Source: Platanthera guangdongensis (taxonomy: Eukaryota; Streptophyta; Magnoliopsida; Asparagales; Orchidaceae). Taken from it: a DNA stretch of 64,000 nt. Position numbers and translations under genes: made by a program. Positions 57,640 to 64,000 of this stretch are shown here, piece after piece. The first letter of the stretch is position 1; each line of letters starts with the position of its first letter. The stretch is from positions 77,106,564 through 77,170,563 of the forward strand of contig CM077166.1 in assembly GCA_039583875.1 (NCBI GenBank), written 5' to 3'. The notes beneath the pieces are model-generated. The model ran no database searches. It was not told where the DNA came from and saw only the letters and a program-made list of their open reading frames with translations.

Positions 57640-59288
57640 TGATGCGCTCTCAGCAAGTGTGTCGATCGCTATCAAGTAATAAAAGTGAGAAGTTTAATCC
57701 TCTGATATCGATCTCTCGAGGAGTGCACGTAGGGAGTGTGGTTTTGCTATTGGAAAAGTGATTGCAAGTGTTAATGTGGCAAAGGGGGTTTAGTTTTGGT
57801 TTCCTAAGCTTAATGCTAATAAAACTAATGTGGGTCGCCATCATCGTGTCGCTTGGGTGGTTTACTACGGAGAGTAGTATGGACGATAGACGAAACAGCG
57901 AGGGTCGCAATCACCTCATCGCAATGCACGCTCCTAGCAAGCGATAGAACGGCTTGATCACAACAAGCACAATAAAAATTGAAGCTTAACAACACGAGCA
58001 ATGATTAAGACAACAACATATTGACATGCTGAAACCTTAAACAAAACATTGTTCTCAAGAAATAATCCCACTATCACAAGTTCAGAATGAAGTAACCACA
58101 AGAAGAGGTGGATAAATACAACCGAGCGCACAAAGGCTTTCCGAGATTCACAGCCGGATTTAAGGGTTGTCAATCCTTGTCCGAGCTCGGTCTTCGGATG
58201 TCATCCGGGACCCAGAAGGGCTATCACCTCCTCCCTATAACCCGTCTTCTTCGTGTTTGATTGTTGGGCTAGTTCTAACCGAAAAACTCCGCAAGTGCAA
58301 CAACAATGAGCTCGAATGATAGCTTGAACGTCGGAGAAGATGAAGGTGGATGGCGATGCAACTATTGCAAGTTTTCTGAGGAGAAATAGTGACTGGATCA
58401 ACTCTCCAAGGAGGAGAGAGAAAATGGCGGCTGGAGGCAAGTTTTCCCGCTCGGAGGAGCGGAAATGGCGGGGGAAGCGGAGCTGGATCCTTGGAAAGAG
58501 GAAATCTGCAACTTAAATAGAAAAGTCAGAAAAATTGGTCACGCACGGTTTGGCGCACGGCCGTGCGCAAACCATGCGATATTAACTTTCAGAATAGACC
58601 CGAGGAAGGAGATGCGTTGACCCGTGCGTTTTCCTTCACGCACGGGCAGTTCCGCCCGTGCGTGAAGACATCTCACGGGTAGCAACAAAGAGTTGGAAAA
58701 CAGAGTCATACATAAAACCGTGTGTTTTATTCACGGACGGGCGCTGCCGCCCAGGTGTGAACAAAGCGCACGATTAACCATAGAAGGCACAACTAAGAAA
58801 GCTACATGAAAACCACGCGTTTCCTTCACGCACAGTTTCGAAGAAATCGTGCGTCAACCGTGCGTGAGAAACGTCGAACTCAGCCCAACGAAATTCGTCG
58901 AGCTCGGCTCGATGTTCTTCCAGCAGACTAAAACACACGATTTCATACAAACCGTGCGTGAAAGAAACGCATGTCCGTGCATTTTCCTTAAGACAGATTT
59001 CCTGCCTTTGGGAAAAACCCACCACCTGCACAATAAAACCAAAACTGGAGCACAAGCTCCAATCAATAAATACTGTAAAGAAAATACCAGGAAAGAGCCA
59101 CGGGGAGCACCATGTGCATACCCCCAACAACAGAATGTGCAATTGCACACCCTCGGGCCAAAACCGTGCACAAAATGGTCCATGACCGAACGATGCATAT
59201 ATAACTGATATCATGTTGAAATGCAGTGCACGAGTGAGAAAACCAACCCAGATGAGTCTGAAAAACCCTATAAATATCAGACTCACCA
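57640..59288 (-). repeat. J 5' LTR (about 1650 bp)
   Basis: Sense orientation starts TGGTGAGTCTGA and ends GCGCATCA, giving TG...CA ends. A TATA-like CTATTTAAG lies at 58511-58520, just downstream in sense of the hairpin array. No gene. The outer edge is inferred from where F coding sequence resumes. Confidence 0.75.
58530..58875. repeat. CGCACGG/CCGTGCG hairpin array in the J LTR
   Basis: Several inverted pairs. The best is TTCACGCACGGGC with GCCCGTGCGTGAA around a 6-base loop near 58635-58667. Others centre on GCGCACGGCCGTGCGC near 58550-58570. Confidence 0.85.
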
Positions 59289-60023
59289 CTTGGGAGGACT
59301 TCAGGGCCGCAATGTTGGAGCACTTTGTTCCTTAGTCGGCCAGAGATGAGCTGGAAGACAGATTTCTACAGTTTTTGCAAGGCAACATGACGGTGGTGGA
59401 GTACCAACGGGAGTTCAATCATTTAGCCTGGTTTGCGGAATCCTATCAGCTAGATGAGGTCGGATACACCAAGAGGTTTTATAAGGGCCTGTGAGAGGAT
59501 CTGAGAGAGGCTCGACAGTTCATATCCGATGGACCTATACCTTGGATATTGGAGATGGCAAAGAGGATTGAGGCAGATTGGCACATGACTCGAGGCCGGA
59601 AGAGGCCAACAGAGGATCAGGGCCGGGGAGCCAGAAATGGTCAGCGAAGGGGTCGCATTGCTGATAAGAGAGATGGTAGAAGGGCAGAGGACCAACCTTG
59701 TTAGGAGGTGAGACAGGAGCCGAGGGAGCCAGTGGGAATGACTCTTCAACCTCTCCAGATTCAGGAGATGCAGAGACCCGGGGGTATGGAATATCCCCCG
59801 CCCGAGTGCTACTACTATAATCAGGTTGGGCATATCTGGAGAAAATGCCCCATGAGGGGTGCACCACTACCAGCACCACCGGCTGCCCCACCTGCACAGG
59901 AGTTTGGAGGTCAAGGACGTTGCCGAGGATGTGGATACCAGGGTGGAGACCGCAGGCAGGATAGTGAGCAAGTGTATGCCCTGGATCTGGCTCAACCTTG
60001 AAACCCAGAGCAAGTAATAACAT
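59289..60023 (+). pseudogene. gag: F gag, C-terminal half
   Basis: Begins at WEDFRAAMLEHFV, matching residue about 150 of the G1 gag. Stops replace Gln or Arg (TAG at about 59334, TGA at about 59491, TAG at about 59701, TGA at 59999). The zinc knuckle near 59806-59850 has its second Cys changed to Tyr but keeps the last Cys that G1 lost. It ends at VIT before the insert. Confidence 0.83.
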
Positions 60024-60139
60024 GTACGCCAGTTATTATAAGTTCTTTTCTTTCCTAAACAATATACTCAGGGATATAAAAATGTTAGAACTAGGAAGGA
60101 AACCCATAATTAGATTTCTAAAATATCTAACCACCTCAG
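60024..60139 (+). other. Intron-like insert between F gag and protease (116 nt)
   Basis: Starts GTACGC after ACAT and ends CCTCAG before GCATAG. It is homologous to the 115-nt insert of G1, much diverged, but keeps the CTTTCCTA...CTAGGAAGG stem. Removal gives VIT, then a split codon (now Cys instead of Gly) and IVFIN in the pol frame. Gag and pol are in different frames unless it is removed. Confidence 0.78.
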
Positions 60140-63100
60140 GCATAGTCTTCATCAACGACAACGCAATTTGATACGGGTGCTTCACACTCATTTGTATTGG
60201 AAGCCTTCGTGGAAGGACTAGAAGATGTGGAGCGATACACATGCTTGATGATGAGGGCGCGACTACCCAACGGATCAGAGCCATTCACCTCCGTCCACTG
60301 CAACACGGAGGCGATGATCGACAGAAAGGCATTTGAAGCACCAGCGGCGATCCTAAGTATACCACCTATGATCTGATCGTGGGTATGACATGGTTACATT
60401 AGAACCATAACAAGATCGATTGCCTGTCAAATAGGATCACCTTGAGGCATGGGGATTCTTTTATCGTCATCGAAGGTATTAGACCTACCATCCCTCTCTT
60501 GTTATCATTTGTGCAGGCCGTCAAGGCCCACCTGCAGGGAGAAGAGGTCTACGAAGTGCTGTTTGAGATGGACGAGGCCAAGGGTTCCATCTCTACTATC
60601 TCGGTGGTGCGAGATTTTACTGACGTGTTCCTAGAGAAGCTGCCAGTGCTACCCCCGCATCGGTAGAAGGACTTCCAGATACAGCTCGTGCAGGGGGCTA
60701 AGCCGGCATCTAGAGCTCCTTACCAGATGGCCCCGAAGGAGTTGGTAGAGTTTTGAAGCCAACTGCAGGAACTAGTGGAAGCCGGATTTGTCCGGCCGTG
60801 CTCTTCACCGTGGGGAGCCCCAGTGCTGTTTGTTAAGAAGAAGGACGGGGCACTCAGATTATGCATCGACTACCGAGCTCCGAACAGACTGACAGTACGA
60901 AATACCTTTCCACTGCCGATGATAGATGAGCTGTTTGACCAGCTGGAGGGGGCGCATTTCTTCTCAAAACTGGATTTTAGGTCAGGCTACTACCAGCTAC
61001 GGATTCAGGAGGAGGACATTCCGAAGACTGTCTTCAGTAGCAGATATGGGTTGTTTGAGTTTACTGTGATGCCCTTCGGGCTCACGAATGCACCATCGGA
61101 GTTCATGAGCCTCATGAACCGGGTGTTCGAGGCTTATCTGGATGTGTCCGTCATCGTGTTTATTGACAACATCCTCATTTACTCGAGGATGGAGGAGGAG
61201 CACACACAACATCTGACACTGACTCTGGAGAGACTGCAGGAGCACCGCCTTTATGCAAAGTTGAGCAATTTCCAGTTATGGTTGAAGGAGGTGGCCTTCC
61301 TAGGCTATATTATCAGTGGAGCCGGGTTGGAAGTGGACCCGGCTAAGATTCAGGCAATTTGGGATTGGCCGCCGCTGAAGACGGCCACAGACGTGCGGAG
61401 TTTTCTAGGACTTACCAGTTATTAGAGGAAGTTCGTAGAGGGATTCTCTCGAATTGCCCTCCCACTCATGTCCCTGACAAGGAAGGATGTGACCTTTGTC
61501 TGGACCCCGCAGTGCGAGACGGCTTTCCAGGAGCTGAAGGATCGACTCACCTCAGCACCTATCCTTGCCCTTCCTTTGGGGGAAGAAGGATTCCAGGTCT
61601 ACACCAATGCTTCCGACCAGGGCATGGGTGCAGTGCTGATGCAGAAAGGCCTCGTGATTGCTGATGCTTCCCGCCAGCTGAAGAAGCATGAGCAGAACTT
61701 CCCTATTTATGACTTAGAGATGGGAGCGGTCGTGTTTGGTCAGAAGGTCTGGCGACACTACCTCTACGGTGTCCACTGTGACATATACTCTGATCACAAA
61801 AATTTGAAGTACATGGACACACAGAAGGAGCTGAATATCAGGCAGAGGCGATGGGTGGAGTTTCTAGCAGATTACTAGTATGAGATGCACTACCACAAAG
61901 GGAAGGCGAATGTGGTAGCCGATGTGCTGAGTTGGAGAGCCGCCATCTTCGGAACTGTGCCACAGATTATGTCTATGGAGCTGGTGCAGAGATTAGAAGA
62001 TATGCACATCATGCAAGTATCGTCTGAGGACCCTGAGCTCTATTAGGAGTATTTAGCTGCGATGAGTGCCACAAATGACATTCGAGACCGAGTCAGAGGT
62101 GGGCAGATGCAGGACGACAAGCTGGAGCAAATATTCCGGGCCTTGGATGCAGGCACTGCTGGAGATTACATACTGAGGGATGACCTAGTATGCTTTAGAG
62201 GATGGGTTTATATACCATAGGGAGGCCAGGTCCGGGAGAATATAATGACGGAAGCCCAATGCAGCCAGTATTCGGTACACCCGAGAGTTACGAAGATGAC
62301 TGAGGATCTGAAGAAGACCATGTACTGTCCACGCATGAAGAAGGATATCACCTACTTCATGACCCACTGCGAGACATGCCAACTAGTGAAGGAGGAGTAC
62401 AGGACCCCCGTCGGATTGTTGCAACCACTCCCCATGCCGGAGTGGAAGTTCGATGATATCGTGATGGACTACATACACGGGCTTCCCCAATCGCGGATGG
62501 GGAACAATTTGATATGTGTAATCATCGACCGACTGACAAAGGTAGGCAGATTTACCCCGATCAGGAAGGATGGCTCGGTTGGTGTGCTGGTGCGGAAGAT
62601 TGTGGAGCAGTTCATTTGTTATCATGGCATGCCCAGGACGATCGTGTCGGATCGGGATGGACGGTTTACGTCCAGGGGCTGGCGATCGGTGTAGGCCAAT
62701 TTGGGCACTCGGCTGACATTGAGTACAGCTTTTCATCCCCAGACTGACAGGCAGACGGAACGCACTGATCGGACTTTGGAAGATCTACTGCGACTATGCA
62801 TTCAGGACCGCGGAGAGCCTTGGGAGAAGCTGTTGCCACTGGTGGAGTTCTCTTATAACAACATCTACCAGTCTAGCATAGGGATGGCCCCTTATGAGGC
62901 TCTATATGGACGAAGATGTAGGACTCCGCTCTCATGGATACATGACGAGGACCCGAAGGTGTTGGGCCCGGAGTATGTTGAGGACACTGAGGCTCAGTTG
63001 AGGCTGATATGAGATCAGAAGTTGGAGGCGCAGAGCAGGCAGGCCAGGTATTATGACGCGAGACACCGTCAGGTAGAGTTCTAGGTTTGAGACTGGGTAT

Positions 63101-63540
63101 TCTTGAAGATCCGACAGATGCATGGAGTTTCTCGGGTGCAAGGACGGAAGAAGAAGCTCAGCCCGAGATATATGGGGCCTTATAGGATGCTGGAGCGGAT
63201 CGATCCCTTAGCATACAGGCTAGAGATGCCACCGGAACTGGAGGGCTTGCACGACGTTTTCCACATCTCCTCCCTGAGGAGAGCTCTACTACGGCCGGAG
63301 CAGTAAATCACGGCTACAGATGGGCCTATAGATTCTGATTGATCAGTGGACCTGGACCCGATTCAGATAGAGGATACTGGGATGCGGGTCTTGCAATGCA
63401 AGAAGGTCCCATTGGACAAGGTCCTATGGAGGGATCACAGTCAGGAGGAGCACACCTGGGAGCCGCAGGATCTGATGCAACAAAAGTACCCCGAGCTCTT
63501 CAGTCAGGTATTCCTTACAACCTCTCGGGATGTTACATTT
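60140..63540 (+). pseudogene. pol: F pol (protease, RT, RNase H, integrase, chromodomain-like end)
   Basis: An 11-bp deletion near 60160 damages the start of protease (FDTGASHSF intact near 60170). From 60442 onward everything is in one frame. RT has [14 protein letters not shown] and FIDNILIYS near 61160, where the second catalytic Asp reads Asn. RNase H has YTNAS near 61600, with Asn for Asp. Integrase has the zinc part near 62330-62390 and SDRDGRF near 62650. The C-terminus PIQIEDTGMRVLQCKK to HTWEPQDLM is chromodomain-like. At least eight stops occur, many at CAG or CGA positions of G1 or H. Confidence 0.88.
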
Positions 63541-63616
63541 TATTTTTCATACTTAAAACCCCGTTGGCCTAACTCGAATTTCGAGGACGAATTTTTTTTA
63601 TTTAAGTATTGGGATT

Positions 63617-64000
63617 TATAACATCTCTCAGACAAATAGACCCCCTAGGAGTGGTGTTTTCATGACTGGGTCATGACAAAACCTTAGGAAGCCCAAGAAG
63701 ACCAAGTGAACCTAGGAATATATGTGAGATCTCTATGGTCTACAAATAGTAGATTTTTAAACACTAGGTTAGGATGATCATGGGGCTTTACCATGACTCC
63801 AAGACCTCACCACAACCTCGCCAACCTGTTAGAGGGTCCATTAGAGCCATATGGACCCACTAGGGTTAACTAAAATGGTCAAGTTGACCAAAGTCAACCC
63901 AAACCCTAACCAGGTCAAACCAGGCTCATACAACGTCAACTGAACTCCCCTTGGCCAAAGGGACCAACCTAGAAATTCCCAAGCCCTAAGGGAGGCCAAT
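63617..64000 (+). repeat. F 3' LTR, start only
   Basis: Aligns with the G1 LTR from TATAACATC (TG changed to TA at the first position) onward. It includes five TTGAC/GTCAA cores within 63878-63945. It continues beyond the window. Confidence 0.82.

Larger units (their letters stand above)
52005..59288 (-). mobile_element. Element J: Athila-like Ty3/gypsy fragment
   Basis: 5' LTR, primer site of the tRNA-Asp type and gag on the minus strand. The rest is lost at the D LTR. E2 is inserted near the start of gag. J's LTR abuts the truncated gag of F, so J probably inserted into F. Confidence 0.8.
59289..64000 (+). mobile_element. F: Ty3/gypsy chromovirus-type element of the G1 family, 5'-truncated
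   Basis: Truncated gag, intron-like insert, protease, RT, RNase H, integrase, chromodomain-like end and the start of the 3' LTR, which runs off the window. It is closely similar to G1 but keeps the integrase that G1 lost. J lies where the 5' LTR and the first half of gag should be. Confidence 0.9.

Noticed and set aside
59221..59288. CCCTATAAATA at the outer edge of the J LTR as the J promoter
   Set aside because: It lies within about 25 bp of the sense start of the LTR and on the opposite strand, so it cannot be the TATA box of J.

Overview
The window is 64 kb of plant nuclear DNA made entirely of nested and broken LTR retrotransposons. I see no host gene, rRNA, tRNA, CRISPR array or bacterial feature. 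The Ty1/copia and chromodomain Ty3/gypsy families, the initiator-tRNA primer sites and the density of nesting point to a repeat-rich angiosperm genome. The species cannot be named from these bases.

Layout, left to right. (1) 1-9121: element A, minus strand, a SIRE/Sirevirus-type Ty1/copia with an almost complete pol. (2) 9122-17350: G1, plus strand, a decayed chromodomain-type Ty3/gypsy whose 5' LTR is cut by A and whose pol is deleted into its 3' LTR. (3) 17597-20175: E1, minus strand, the 3' half of a small-LTR copia. (4) 20176-43850: a complex of gag-only relatives of A that share A's LTR type. A plus-strand arm (LTR1-gag) faces a minus-strand arm (LTR2-gag-extra ORF), and a further minus-strand unit C (LTR3 to LTR2) follows. 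C's gag is split by H (32615-42084), a young and nearly intact Ty3/gypsy with a perfect CCCTC target duplication. (5) 43851-52004: D, plus strand, a 5'-truncated Ty3/gypsy with a 3.2 kb LTR. (6) 52005-59288: J, minus strand, an Athila-like gag and LTR with a tRNA-Asp-type primer site. J is split by E2 (52906-57510), a gag-less relative of E1 with an ACCCC target duplication. (7) 59289-64000: F, plus strand, a second copy of the G1 family.

Two themes stand out. First, all four Ty3/gypsy copies that keep the gag-protease junction (G1, H, D, F) carry an AT-rich GT...AG insert at the same codon. Removing it joins gag to protease with identical residue spacing wherever the exon is intact. Keeping it ends gag at a stop inside the insert or just after it. 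This looks like a splicing switch between Gag and Gag-Pol. Second, six different LTR families each carry their own array of short palindromes or inverted motifs, upstream of the TATA-like box wherever I can place one. A long inverted repeat of gag-only elements with convergent LTR promoters is a candidate hairpin-RNA source. Decay is mainly premature stops, many fitting C-to-T change at CAG, CAA or CGA codons, with few frameshifts in some copies.
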